From Nageia nagi (taxonomy: Eukaryota; Pinophyta), in NCBI GenBank assembly GCA_050084985.1, contig JBITNC010000001.1, positions 141,298,001-141,362,000 of the forward strand: DNA of 64,000 nucleotides, in the 5' to 3' direction. The position numbers and the translations under genes were made by a program. Shown here in pieces: positions 11,344 through 23,163 of the stretch (positions are counted from its first letter, which is position 1; each line of letters starts with the position of its first letter). The notes beneath the pieces were generated by a model. That model was not told where the DNA came from. It did not search any database and saw only the letters and a list, made by a program, of their open reading frames with translations.

Positions 11344-12345
11344 GAAAGAGAGCTTTATTATCAAAGTTGAAAAATTGGAAAATTTTTATTTAAGTTGATG
11401 AAGTATCTCCCCATTTGCATCCTCAAGATCCAAGCCATGCCATAGGATAAGGAATTCAGTAATGGTACAATTATGAAGCTAACATGTGTGTTGGTATAGA
11501 ATGACTATAGGTTTAACTATTATGGATCCATCCTCAATGAATTTAGGTAGTTCAATATGAACTATGGTTTAGGAGCCTAATACCTTCTTAAGATAGGATA
11601 CATGAAAGAATGGATGAATCTTAGAAGATTCAAGTAGTACCAAATTGTATACTATAGGTCTAATATGATTGAGGGTTTTATAAGGCCCATAAAATATTGG
11701 AGCTAGCTTTTGGAGTTCTTTTATCTTGAGATATGTCTATATATATGGTTAAATCCATAGGAAAACCATGTATCCTTCTTAGAATTCCCTCTTGACTAGT
11801 TGTTGATCAGCTTGTTATTTCATACAATGTTGAGCAACTTGTAGATTCTCCTGAAGGATGAAAAGGATGTATCCCCAATTTTTGTTAAAGTAGTATCCAT
11901 TAATTGGAGATTGGTGCTAATAGGAACATAAGAGACCACCATGGGTAGGTATTAGCCATACAAGGCTTCATATGTAATCATATTAATGGAAGTATAATAT
12001 AAAGTATTGTACCACCATTCTGCTAAAGGAAGTCATTTAACCCAATGGAATGGTTGGACTGAAGAAAAAAAATTAAGGTATGTATCTAAGCATTTATTAA
12101 TAATGTTTATTTGATAACATATCTGTGGCTGATAGGTTAAGCTCATATTGAACTGAGCACCCTAAATTTTTAAGAATTCCTATCATAATTTACTAGTAAT
12201 ATTAGATCGTGGGCACTAATAATGGTAGAAGGCATACTATGGAGTTTTAAAATGTTATCAAGAAAAAGTTTCACTACATTAACATCATTTTAGGGTGAGA
12301 TAAAGGGAAAAAGTGAGAAGTATTCTACTTTCATTGATTTAAAAA
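11344..12345 (-). pseudogene. Element C integrase C-terminal half and chromodomain (broken)
   Basis: The minus-strand translation runs from the integrase core (VVKLFLDNI, HSMPSTI) through a segment matching the usual YHPQ-D-QT region near 12140, then HWVK-LPLAEWWYN and MITYEALYG at about 12050-11960. The C-terminal region and a chromodomain-like tail reach the PPT. Stops and frame changes are frequent. The N-terminal half lies at 13015-13300, beyond the foreign segment. Confidence 0.8.
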
Positions 12346-13014
12346 ATGAAATCATTTCATATATAAGTTTTGGACAAACCCATAAATAGAATATACTAAA
12401 TATAAAATCAAGTTGCATAATTATAACTTATTACAAATCAATCCATAAAGAAAACTAGACATTATAAATTTATCCTATTATTATAAAATATAATTTGGCA
12501 AAAATAACACCTAAAATATCAACATTTAATCTAAACTAGAAGAAAAAAAATGACATCCCACACATGCTAAAAATAGCCATCAAGATATGTTTGTAGGCAC
12601 ATTGCACTTGGTCTTGAATTGCACTATGCATAGGGTGAGGAACATTGTGCATGAGGTAAGGTGCATTATTCTTGGGATGAACTTATGTAGCACACTTCAC
12701 CTAGGGTGAGGTGTATTTTACCTTATGCAAGGCACACTACACCTGATGTGAGGTGCACTATGCTTGGGGTGAGGTGTAGTAGATTGGATGGCTTATTAGA
12801 AAATATCCAATATGATAGTAAAAAATTAAACAAATGTAGGCATGCATATACTCATTGTAAAGGTATATTAGATTAATATCCAATACAAAAAAAATTATAT
12901 AAATTATATTTCTATACAAAAATTTATACCTTCTCAAATTGGAATGATCTATTTTGCAAGTCTAGTTGATCTTCAACTCAAATAATCTTTAATTGAGCTT
13001 AAGTTCTAATAAAA
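12346..13014. repeat. Foreign segment inside element C with ~25-bp imperfect repeats
   Basis: The integrase reading of element C stops near 13015 and resumes near 12345; the DNA between is unrelated to it. At 12590-12790 variants of gggtgaggtgcactatgctt recur about six times. At 12834-12853 the text gtaggcatgcatatactcat resembles 7731-7750 in copy A, so the segment may derive from the same repeat family. No target duplication or terminal repeat could be fixed. Confidence 0.6.
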
Positions 13015-15345
13015 AGTATACGTACTTGGAAATAATATCTAATAAAACCATGATAATATACTTCTCATAATATTTTGGAAGGCATTCAATAAAATCCATT
13101 AAAATATCTATCTAGGTTCTCTCTGGTATGGGTAGTGGTTGAAGCAAACCTAGGGTACCCACTGTATTATCTTTGTGTTGTTGATAAACATCACATTTAG
13201 AAATAAAATTATTGATATCCTATTTCATATTGGGCCAATAAAAGGATTAGATCACTCACTTGTATATTTTTAGAAACTTAGAATGATCAACCATTAGCTT
13301 TGCATGCAACTCTTGAAGTATCATTCATGATATGAAGAGTTGGTAGGCAGTGTAATACAACCTTTGAATAAAAGAATATCATCATGCTAAAAGAAATAGG
13401 ATTTTATATAAGGATTAGTATACAAATTTTGAATCATTATTTTAGTAAAGCTGTAATGAAGCCATTCTATTTAACCTTTTCAAGCCATTGAGGTACCAAG
13501 GATGAGATCGCTTGAAGTGCCATTGGCTCTTCAAATTTACGAGAGAGGGTATTTGCAACTACATTTTCACTATCCTTTCAATACACAATATCATAGTCAT
13601 ATCCTAAAAGTTATAGGATTCAATTTTGTTATTCAAGAGTGGATATTCATTGTTCCAAAAAATTTCAAACTATGGTGGTGCATACGGATGAGAAAATATC
13701 TACCAATGAGATAGGGTATCCAATGCTAAACTACATATATAATATCAAGTATTTTTTTCATAGGTGGAATTAGCCAATTTTTTACCTAAGAGAGCCTTAC
13801 TTGTGAAAGCCAAGGATTGTCCTTCCTACATCATCATTGCATCAATTTCTTCACCAAAGGCATCACTTTCAATGATGGATTTTTTGGAGAAATAAGGCAT
13901 ATCCAAGATTGGGGTAGAACACATGATAGCCTTTATTATATGAAAATATTATTCTACAACTAGCAACTAATTAAAAGTATTCTTGAGAAAGGTGGTAAGT
14001 GGGATGAAATATTTCCATAATCATTCATGAACTTGCAGTAGTAACCTGTTAAGCCTATGAAAACATGTAAGCTCTTCAAGGATTCAGAAATAGGCCAATT
14101 TTGCATATCTTCACTCTTTAGGGGATCCATTATGAAACTTGAATTAAAAACAATATGCCCAATGTACTCAAGCTTATTACATCCAAAAGAGCATTTGGTG
14201 TGTTTGATATATAATTGGTCATCTTAGTCCCAAGTCTTATTGTAGATCAAAATATCACTAAAGAAAAATGAAATAAATTTTCAATAGTAAGGGAAAAATA
14301 ACTATTTTATTAGACTTTGGAAGGTATAATGAGAATTCATAAGGCTAAATGGCATCACTAAAAACTCATAGCATCCTTCATATGTGTGAAAGGTATTTTT
14401 GGGCATATCTTCTTCACATAGCTTGATTTGATGGTAGCCATTTTGTAGGTCTAATTTGGAGAAATATTTAGCACAATGTAACTCATATAATAATTCATCA
14501 TTGATAAGAATGGGAAACTTATCCTTTATCATGATTTTTCTCAAGGCATAAAATTCAATGCACATGTACCACAAACTATCCTTCTTATGAACTAGCAAAA
14601 TAGGATAAGAGTAAGGACTCACATTGGGGATAAGGATACCTACTTCTAATATGTCTTGGGAAATATTCTCTATTTCATCCATTTGCAATCATGGGTAGTG
14701 GGAAGGTCAAATGTTGGGTGGTTGAATCCTTGGGATCAATTGTATAGCATGATCATGAGGATGATATGGTGGCAAACCCACACAGTTACTTAAAAATACC
14801 GATATTATAGGCTAGTAGATATTGTAGTTCTTCAGGTTTTTGCATGATAGTTGAATTGAAAATAGTTTTACCACCATTTCTTTTCCTCCCTTTTTAAGAA
14901 ACTTCTCCATGTGGTGTGAACTAATAATTACTAATGGCCTTGATTCAAGTCCTTAAGGGTATATTTATATCCCCTAATCTTGAATTGCATCCAAAGTTCA
15001 AGAAAATTCCAAAGGATTGGTCCTAATTTCATCAACCACTACGCACCAAGGACTACATCACAACCCCCTAATGGTAGAACATTCATATTATTTTGTATTT
15101 GGTAATCATCCACACTAATATTTATATTATGATACCATCCCTTGCAGGCAATTTTCATTCCATTCTTGATCATCACTTCAAAATTATTCTACAAGTAGAT
15201 ATAAAAGTTGGTGATATTTTTGGCCACTTTGAGATCAATAAAATTATGAGTGCTCCTGGAGTCAATCAAGACTATCATACTCTTTCCCTTAAAGTTTCCA
15301 TGACATTTCATGGTTTGTGGTAACAAAAAATCCTATAAGGGAATT
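13015..15345 (-). pseudogene. Element C protease, RT, RNase H and integrase N-terminus (broken)
   Basis: On the minus strand, protease near 15260 reads IDSRSTHNFID (Gly of DSG replaced by Arg), followed by LPLGGCDVVLGA. RT occupies 14750-14230 and includes the open frame 14688-14302 with DELLYELHCAKYFSKLDL. The catalytic box near 14255 reads FFSDILIYN, so the first Asp of FFDD is Ser. Integrase begins near 13240 with FYWPNMK and CDVYQQHKDNTV, then [11 protein letters not shown] and MDFIECLPK. Stops interrupt throughout. Confidence 0.87.
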
Positions 15346-16155
15346 ATTTTGTAGTATTTTAGTGACCCCTAGTTTTAACCTAAGTGGATATTAAATAAAA
15401 TACTTAACATGTAATAATGTATTATCCTAGTTACTTAACCTAGATAAAAATATAAATAAAAGGAAAATAGATAATAACCTAATTATGAATATAATAATGA
15501 ATAACAAATTATTAGATCAAGATAATGAAATACATGCACTAAAGAGAAAGGGATTGAGTGAAAGATAAATACCTGTAAGATCTTACTTGGGAGAAGCTAG
15601 TTATATGTAGACATGAACTTGTCGAAGATAAGTGAACTTAATGTGCAAATTTCATGGAGTACAAAAGAAGTGAAGTTAGCATAGATGCTTGTAGTAGTGC
15701 AAATGCTAGATCTTGAACAATAGTGTAGGCATTTAGAATAGTACAGATGCTAGGTGTCCAATCTAGTAGAGTTTATCACAAAGGATCAAGTATAACAAAA
15801 GATTAAAAATTTGAGCCAAAAATATAATTATGAAATATGGAATGAGAGATATTATTGTGGTATCAAGATACAAATATTGATAGGAAATGTGAGGAAACAC
15901 TTGAACTTTGAAGTGGTACTAGCTATTAAGATATGAAATGTTTATCACTTTCCCTATAATCATACTTACCTTTATATATACAAGATAACCTTCAATTTTT
16001 CAATAGGAAGTCTAGTACCAATGTTGAGGTACCTATCATATAAATAAGAAGATTGCATAAGAAAGGACCAAGAATAAGTCCAACAATATGATATAATATC
16101 AATATAGTATAACACCTAAGCAGGGTCACCTTAGGGGGACCAAAATTAGGTATCA
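15346..16155 (-). repeat. Probable LTR (minus strand), element unknown
   Basis: On the minus strand it begins TGATACCTAATTTTGG at 16155, preceded by a G-rich tract (gcaatgaggggcatct), as at a PPT/3' LTR junction. A TATA-like tatatataaagg lies near 15975. The far end is placed near 15350, where element C begins, but no clear CA end or target duplication is visible. The minus-strand frame 16240-15992 crosses the junction and is not a gene. Confidence 0.5.
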
Positions 16156-16419
16156 ATAGATGCCCCTCATTGCAATTATAATTAAGTGAAATCATTTGAA
16201 ATGGAATTATGATTGCAATGGAAGTAAATAAGAATGACAAGAAAAAATTAATACTTACCTAATTTAGTTTTAGAACTATCCAATCATTAAGGATTAATGA
16301 TATATGCTTCCCCCTCTTTTCCTTGGTTGTGAAATGGAATGGCTATCCATGAAATGAGAAGAATTAAGAGCAAAGAATGACCTAAACAAGTGAATAAATT
16401 AACCTTTTTTGAATTAACT
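16156..16419. other. Unassigned AT-rich segment
   Basis: G-rich tract complement at 16156-16175, then AT-rich DNA without a frame or repeat that could be recognised. It probably belongs to the element whose LTR lies at 15346-16155. Confidence 0.4.
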
Positions 16420-16868
16420 TTTAATCTCCCAAGATCTCAAGAAGGTACTTTCAACATCAACATAATAGGACAATAACTAAAGCTAATCACACAAATAACA
16501 TAAGATATAAAGTGGTTCCTCCCTCCTTGAGAGTACATTCACTAAATAAGATCTTCTTATTCTCAAGGACCTCTCTTAAAAAATCTTTTCTCTCTCTCTC
16601 TCACACTCTAAACCTATAGCAAAGCTTGCATTACAATTGTGTAACTAGAGAAGGGAGGGTTCTTCTCTTTTTATAAGAAGAAACTCACTCTATATTTAAC
16701 CCCTTTTCTATTTTTAATACTTTACCTAATTTTAAACTTATACCTATTTTTAATTCTTATACTATTTTTATTCTCTTAATAATTTAAGGTATCTAATAAT
16801 ACTTTAAGTATTAATTGAATTTACATTAAGAAGAAATATTACATAATATTACATTACAAATTCTAACA
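16420..16868 (-). repeat. Probable LTR (minus strand) with preceding polypurine tract
   Basis: On the minus strand TGTTAGAATTTG starts at 16868, directly after the purine tract attaaaggagag. About 190 bases further on lies a TATA-like cttataaaaagagaag, then a (TC/GA)n run near 16580-16600. This is the look of an LTR U3-R region. The distal CA end was not found, so the low-coordinate boundary is a guess. Confidence 0.5.
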
Positions 16869-18559
16869 CTCTCCTTTAATATAATATTGGGATAGAGCGT
16901 AGAGAGAAGAAGAAAGAAAGAGTAAGAGAGAGTTATCCTCCAAAGAGATACAAGGGAAGATGAGAATTTCTACATCATTGAGAAATAAGTAAAATCTTAG
17001 TTTGAGACTCATTACAATACCATTTAATAAAAAATTTACAATACAATAATTAACCATAACTGATTTCACTGTATGTGTAGTTGATCAACACTAAGTTGAC
17101 ATATGAGCTTCCATGAGCCTGCCCACATGAAGTAAGTAACTTACACTCTCAAGATGAAACCTACAAGCTACAAGTATCTCATAAACAATATCATTTATAT
17201 GCATCATATAACATTCATATCAATCATAAGATAGTAATGCCATCCATAAACTGATCATCATAAGTGCATGATATTGTCATAACATTGATAATGAGAGAAA
17301 TAATCATCATAAATGCATGATATTGTCATGGAAATACTCAATTCCCTATTTATGGATAAAAATCATCATATAAGAACCAATCATCCCATTCATGGACTCA
17401 TATACAACATTTCATCACAAATGATATAACAATAAAGAGCAAGGATGAAATTTATAAAATATGCACATATCATCATGAAAGCATAAAGTAACCTATTCAT
17501 ATATGCAAATCATTTTATAAATAAATAATTCCTCATTTATATATGCATACAATGATCATAAATAACTATCATGGTGATGGCTGGTTTAAATCCAACCAAT
17601 AAAGGTGCTAATATCAAATGAGGCTCACATAGTCATGGAAGCAACATGTTACTCCATTCATGCATGTACATTATCATGGAAGTAAATAATGCCCCATTCA
17701 TGGATGTATCAAATGATAAAGATGATGAATTCCCATTCCAAGAGGTTATCATATTCCAAAAATATGGAATTTTATCAACATCTTCTCAGTAAATATAAAT
17801 AGAAATAAAAGTGATGGTTATTTAAAGTCTACCCAATAAGGACATGATAATAAAATAATCATAGTTATTTAACATCCATCCAACAAGGATATGATCATAA
17901 AATAATGATAGTTATTTAACATCCATCCAACAAGGATATGATAATATTTTTAAATAAACCAAAGTGATATGCTTATTTACAAAATACGATAAAAGAAACA
18001 ATCTACATATATTTGTTATGCATGTAAAGAAATAGAAATGGTTTAGAAAATAATACCTTACCTTACCATTAATGAACATGATGGAGGTGTAATGCATAGA
18101 AAAAATGTTGGTGTCCATGCGATCATTATTATTATCATGGATGCTAAGGCCATTGAAAAAATTGAATCCTAGATTCATATGACACTGAAAATTGATGAAA
18201 TACATCTTGTTAAATTATAAATCATGGTTAAAAAGGTTTCCTTATTTATGAGTGCATCGATTGCATGATTGATAAACCTAAATTGATAGACTAAATCATA
18301 ACACTATCCTGATATGATTTAATAACTTGAACTAAACTAAAAGACACTTATGTGACTACTAATGTTACACTACTTTCTGATCATCATGAATCCTCAAAAA
18401 TATGAGTGCAAGTGTTGAGGTACATGATTAAAAAATGCACAAAAGACTAATGGAAACACTAGGGTAACATAATGGAAACATAGCTAGGAGGATGATATTG
18501 GACATATACACAAGTTACTAATTAAATAAGACTTAACAAAATACAAGTGACATGCTTCT
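16869..18559. other. Gene-free stretch, possible 3' untranslated region of a Tat-type remnant
   Basis: No coding domain is visible on either strand. Motifs such as catgatattgtcat and ccattcatggatg recur at 17270-17710. It lies downstream (minus strand) of the integrase remnant at 18560-19110 and upstream of the LTR at 16868, so it could be that element's long 3' region; this is inference. Minus-strand frames at 17069-16863 and 18205-17912 match no family. Confidence 0.4.
17812..17955. repeat. Three tandem copies of a ~47-bp unit
   Basis: Units start at about 17812, 17860 and 17907 and share gttatttaa, ccaacaaggatatgat and ataaaataat. The second and third are nearly identical; the first is more diverged. 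Confidence 0.85.
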
Positions 18560-19110
18560 CTTAAAAGGGTTTCATGTGTCTAGCATTGGTAGAAAACTTT
18601 TATTTTCTATCAATAATTTCTAATTTGTATGCACCATTGGGATATTTTATTTTGGCAACATATGGTCTAATCCAATTTTGCTCAATTTTACCTATGTCTT
18701 GTATTTCAACCTTAATTTTGTGATTATTTTTTTTAAGAACCAAATCCCCAACTTGAAACACTCTTGGTCTTATCTTCTTACCATATGCCTACTTAGTTCT
18801 TTTTTGATATGCTCTAAGATGTTCCAAAGCATGGTTCCTTTTCTCAATCAATCCTTTTAACTACCTTATTATTGCTTTTAGCTACTTTTCCCAATCAATG
18901 ATGCCTTCTAAAGAAACTCTTAATGGTGGCATTCCCAATTCTAATGGATGTAATACTTCATCCCCATAAACTAATTAAAATGGAGTACACCCTACCTCTG
19001 ATCTAATGCTTATTCTATAAGCCTATAATGGATATATTAGTCATATTATGCCAATGTTTTAAAATATGTGAATCACTATACTACTACTTAAAACCTCATA
19101 AAAAATCCAA
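18560..19110 (-). pseudogene. Tat-type gypsy integrase C-terminal remnant
   Basis: The minus-strand translation gives LVYGDEVLHPLELGMPPLRV (about 18985-18925), then KRNHALEHLRAYQKRT and QVGDLVLKKN (about 18840-18725), and WIRPYVAKIKYPNGAYKLE (about 18675-18610). This is the post-catalytic integrase region of Tat/Ogre-related elements. It resembles the intact version at about 55200-55600 in the Tat element of this window but is a different, older copy on the other strand. Stops occur at several points. Confidence 0.8.
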
Positions 19111-19119
19111 AAGGTTAAA

Positions 19120-19649
19120 TGAAATCCCCTCCAAGCTAGTTGCCTAGACTTTGAAGCTTAAATCCATAATACTGAAACACCAAGTGAACTCATATGGATT
19201 TACAACTAGAAAGCAAGGGTTTTCATACTTGGTTCCTACTCCTTGAGGGTTTTATCACTAAGAAGACTCCCTATTATGGGTTTTAATCCACAAGAATGCT
19301 ATAGAAGAGAAAAGCCTCTCACTCCAAAGATACAAGAAGGTGTGATGATTGATTCCCTTTTTGTTGATATTATTAAGTATAAATATATAAAATACATCCT
19401 AAGATGACATGGATAACTATATTAGGTAAAAAAATATTATCAATATGTTTGAACAATTGTATATCTTAATTTTTATTCAAATTATATTAAAGCATGTGTG
19501 ATAATTCCAAAAGTATCTCAAAAAGCTATGATAATGTCCAAAGTATCAAAATACAACTAATACGAAGGATGGAGTGTCCCACTTCAAGTAGCCCAATAAA
19601 ATATTATAATTTGAGAAATGAATATGATTCTTTATTTGAGGATATTACA
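19120..19649 (-). repeat. Probable 3' LTR of element M
   Basis: On the minus strand it begins TGTAATATCC at 19649, just after the purine-rich ttttggaggggcattat (19666-19650). A TATA-like ttttatatatttatac lies near 19385. The low-coordinate end is set by the neighbouring integrase remnant and is uncertain. Confidence 0.55.
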
Positions 19650-19720
19650 ATAATGCCCCTCCAAAATTTCTTATCCCTAAGTAATTTAGGGCTAGATGAG
19701 AAAGGATTTGAGATCCTTCC
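19650..19720 (-). pseudogene. Element M: end of chromodomain region and PPT
   Basis: The last coding bases of element M before its LTR, separated from the rest (41218 onward) by the Athila-like insertion. The bases cttcc at 19716-19720 are one copy of that insertion's target duplication; the other is 41218-41222. The plus-strand frame 19494-19763 crosses the junction and is not a gene. Confidence 0.7.
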
Positions 19721-21255
19721 TGATGAGACTCAAAATGGTCTCATTTTTGATGCATTTATTTGATGTGTTAAGGACATTTGGAACACTAATATGACTTGAA
19801 TGATATTACCAATTGTTATAAACTATCTAATTTAATGTTGAATGCATATTTGTTTGATATTTCATTTATTAATGTTATTTGTAATTTTGATGCATGAAAA
19901 AATTACTATTTATGTTTGAATAATGTTTGTTGAGCACATATTCTGACTTCTCATAAGAATGATGGCTGCAAGTATCAAGTTTCTATCTCTAGAGTAATCT
20001 AATTGAAAGCTCTAGAAATGGCATAAGTCTAGCTCCAGAAACTGACTTACGTCTAGCACTAGAAAGCAACTTAAGACTGGCTCCAGAAACTGACTTCAGT
20101 CTAGCACCAGAAAGCGACTTCAATCTAGCACCAGAAAATGACTCAAGTCTGGCTCCAGAAATCAACTTAAGTTTAGCATCAGAAAGCGACTTCAGTATAG
20201 CACCAAAAAGTGACTTTAGTCTAGCTCCAGAAATCAACTTAAGTCTAGCACCAGAAAGCAACTTCAGTCTAGCACCAGAAAGTGACTTCAGTCTAGCACC
20301 AGAAAGTGACTTCAGTCTAGCACCAGAAAGTGACTTCAGACTAGCACCAAAAAGTGAATTCATTCTAGCTCCAGAAAGCAACTTAAGTTTGGCTCCAAAA
20401 ACTATTTAAAGGCTCCTGAAATGTAGCTCCAGAAAGGTTCCTGAAATATAGCTCTAAAAAGGCTCTTGAATTATAGCTCCAAAAAGGTTCCTAAAATATA
20501 GCTCCAGAAAGGCTCTTGAATTATAGCTCCAAAAATATAGAAGAATCAGATGCATAAAGCTAAGATGATAGCTACATCAAAGATAGAGAAGAACATGGAT
20601 CAGTTAGAGAAACTAGAGGAGCCAGAGAAGAAGTCAAGTAGACTTATTCCAATTAAGAACTAGTCTTAAGGACAAAGTAACTAATTCTATTTTAGACTTG
20701 ATCTTTACAGAATTATCTCCAGAATATTAGCAAACAACATAGGATAAGAAGGATTGTATGACCCAAATAAATAGGTCAAGTAGTATATATTTAGAATGAT
20801 TAGTTAAAAAGCATTAATGAGCCTATTAGAATAAATAGAGACTTAGTGACAGAGGGGAGGAGGACTAGCTTTTGTAATCAAATTATACTAGTTCATTTGG
20901 AAAAGCAATAAAAAGGTGTGACAATTCTTTAACACTGTGTTTAATTGTGAGTCTCTACTGGGAAGAGGGGGCCCACTTCTACTGGTAGAGGTCTCTTATT
21001 TGTTTCATGTCAATTTCCAATTTTCTGCAAAGTATTTGATAGCAGCTTAGTGTGTGTGTTTTCTCCATTTCCTTCAGTTTATTGCAACTTTATCTTTCCA
21101 GTTTAAGTCCTGCAAGTCTGAATTTAGCATTATTGTATGATTGAAATTTGAATTTTCCAAGTAGAACAAGGGATAAAACAGAGTCCTCAATTGCATATAG
21201 CCTTGTACACCAACTTAGGATTGACAAAATTAAATGATGAATTGACGCCTCATCA
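19721..21255 (+). repeat. Athila-like element 5' LTR with two internal arrays
   Basis: 1535 bp. It contains a 24-bp array at about 20009-20392 (16 units, typical unit tctagcaccagaaagtgacttcag), then a second array of about 25-bp units at 20407-20535 (five units around atagctccagaaaggctcctga). The 3' LTR keeps 16 units in the first array but only three in the second, which accounts for its 50-bp shorter length. The ORFs seen across the array on both strands (8-residue repeats) are a by-product of the 24-bp period. Confidence 0.93.
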
Positions 21256-21259
21256 TTTT

Positions 21260-21277
21260 TGGCACCGTTGCTGGGGA
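21260..21277 (+). other. Athila-like element primer-binding site (tRNA-Asp type)
   Basis: tggcaccgttgctgggga, four bases after the LTR end, matches TGGCGCCGTTGCCGGGGA, the complement of the plant tRNA-Asp 3' end, with two mismatches, both C-to-T or G-to-A. Athila-type elements commonly use this primer. Confidence 0.85.
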
Positions 21278-21471
21278 AGGTGTTAGTTAGGACTGGTGAC
21301 AACAATTCTTGTAGTAGGACTCCTACTAGTACCATATTAGAAATTATGTGCAGCCATGTTTCCTCAAAGGGGATCTTTGAGTGGTCTTGAGTAGCAACCA
21401 TACAAGAGTTCTTCAGTCAAACTATTTTGAACTTGCTTAGATTTGATTTCAAAGTTGATTATTTAGAATGA

Positions 21472-23163
21472 ATGAATAGATCTAGAGACGAGAGGGGAAG
21501 ATTTATTAGTAATAAAGGTAGGAGTAGTAGAGGTAGAGGTCACAATCCAGTAAAACCCCCCCAAAGAAGACCTATTGAATTAGGTAGAGCTACCTCGTCA
21601 CAGCAAGCTGAAATTGTTGAAAAAATTCCTAGTGTTGTTGAGCAATCTTTAACTGAAGAAAATTCACAGTCATAGTCATCAAAAGAACAAGATCCTAAGC
21701 ATCTTGAAGAAGAATTAATTAAAGAAAAACCTCTTGAACAATCTGTAGAAGTTAATGTTTCAGAAAAGGAACCTGTAATATTTTTTGAAATTTCTTCACC
21801 ATTGCACATCCAGATTCCTTCAAGTAGTACAGACTCTGAAGCTAAAAGTGAAGAAGCAAAAAGACCTTTTGGAACTTTTGCAACTTTTATTAATCCATTA
21901 TATACTATGTCAGGAGGAACGGGTAGTACTAATGCTACTGGAGGTAGTGGTGGAGGAGGAGCAAATCCACAAAATCCAAATAGGACCTTCTCTTTTCCCA
22001 TCCTACTTGCTCCAGGAGTTGATGCCCCAATGAAGAATATCTCACCATCGGTGTTACCCAACTTTAGAGGTTTTCCAAATGAGGATCCTGATCAGTTCTT
22101 ATTTGAATTTAAAATCATATGTAAAACATATGATTATGAATTGGATAATCAAAAGTTGAAACTCTTTCCTTCTACCTTGAAGGATAATGCAATGAGATGG
22201 TTCATGGGACTTCCACCAGATTCTATCACCACTTGGGCAAAAATGGAAAAATTATTTCTGGAAAAATATCAAGAGTATTGCAGAGTCAAGGACAGGAAAG
22301 ATGAACTATTCAGAATCAAGCAAGAAGAATCAGAAAGCTTGGAGGATTATTTGGATCGGTTCCTTTTTGTGCAAAAAAGGGTAGGAACTAACTTTGATCC
22401 TGATTTTGTTAAGACAATATTTTTGCGAGGATTGTTAGAATCATCCCTTGATGTTTTGAATCTAATGGGAAGAGGAAATATCTATACATTAGATTTGGAT
22501 GAGATCATTGAGTTATGCACAAATTACTCAAGGACCAGAACTCCTACTCGCAAAATGAAACTTCACACTAAGGATAGTGCAGTTAGTGAACTCATTGAAG
22601 AATTGGCCAATTTCAAAATTAACATTTTGGTGGAATTGAACCAATTGAAAGGAGGAACAACTAGAGCAACTAAAGCAAAAGATCCACAAGACTCACAAGA
22701 CTCATTAGCTGTCTATTGTCCTAGGTGTAAAAAGAAGCATGCACTTCATGAATGTCCTCTCAACAAAATAGAAATATGTGGATTATGTCAAAAAAATCAT
22801 AATACAGATGACTGTGAATGTTTAACAGTAGCCCAAATGTCATTAGCAAGTATGACAGGAGATGCAAGCTATGTTACACCAAGAGGAAACAACAGTTTGC
22901 AAGGCTCAACAAGGCCTTATTTGCAATCTTGGTGGAATATGCAGTATCCACCTAATATGATGCCATATCCTCCATGGATGTCAAATCAGGATTGGACACA
23001 ATTCGATCAAAATCAACAATGGGGAGGACCATGGAATAACCACTCTAGTTGGAATCATTCCAATTGGAATCAAGGAATGCAGCCAAATTGGAATCAAGGA
23101 GGTCAATTTGGTTGGAACCAGGGAAATCAACAAAGAAAATGGAGTCAGAATACTCAACAATAA
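21472..23163 (+). pseudogene. Athila-like gag (nearly open)
   Basis: One frame from the ATG at 21472 with a single early stop (TAG, 21673-21675); the frame 21802-23163 (453 codons) is open. The N-terminus is basic (RDERGRFISNKGRSSRGRG). The capsid-like domain runs from NFRGFPNEDPDQFLFEF to about residue 250, including LKDNAMRWFMGLPPDSITTW and FLEKYQEYCRVKDRK. Two CX2CX3HX4C knuckles follow (CPRCKKKHALHEC and CGLCQKNHNTDDC), then an Asn/Trp/Gln-rich tail with four WNQG-like repeats. It would build the particle and package RNA. The same frame continues into protease. Confidence 0.88.

Larger units (their letters stand above)
10939..15345 (-). mobile_element. Element C: truncated minus-strand chromodomain gypsy
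   Basis: Reading the minus strand from high to low coordinates gives protease (about 15330-14880), RT (14750-14230), RNase H, integrase, chromodomain, PPT and 3' LTR (11330-10939). Gag and the 5' LTR are not seen: the element ends at about 15345, next to another LTR-like segment. Roughly 670 bp of unrelated DNA (12346-13014) interrupts the integrase core. All domains carry stops. Confidence 0.88.

Noticed and set aside
13502-13714. Plus-strand frame in element C
   Set aside because: Antisense shadow of the minus-strand RNase H region.
16560-16610. Microsatellite as a regulatory site of a nearby gene
   Set aside because: The TC/GA run sits inside a probable LTR and no host gene is present.
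16863-17069. Minus-strand 68-codon frame
   Set aside because: Crosses a PPT/LTR junction and has no similarity to retroelement or host proteins.
19989-20381. Minus-strand frame coding Ser-Gly-Ala-rich 8-residue repeats (also 31449-31075 and 27708-27502)
   Set aside because: It is the 24-bp LTR or spacer array read in a frame without stops; the period is a multiple of three, so several frames stay open. No start context or domain.
20009-20392. CRISPR-like regular repeats
   Set aside because: Units adjoin head to tail without unique spacers, in plant DNA inside an LTR.
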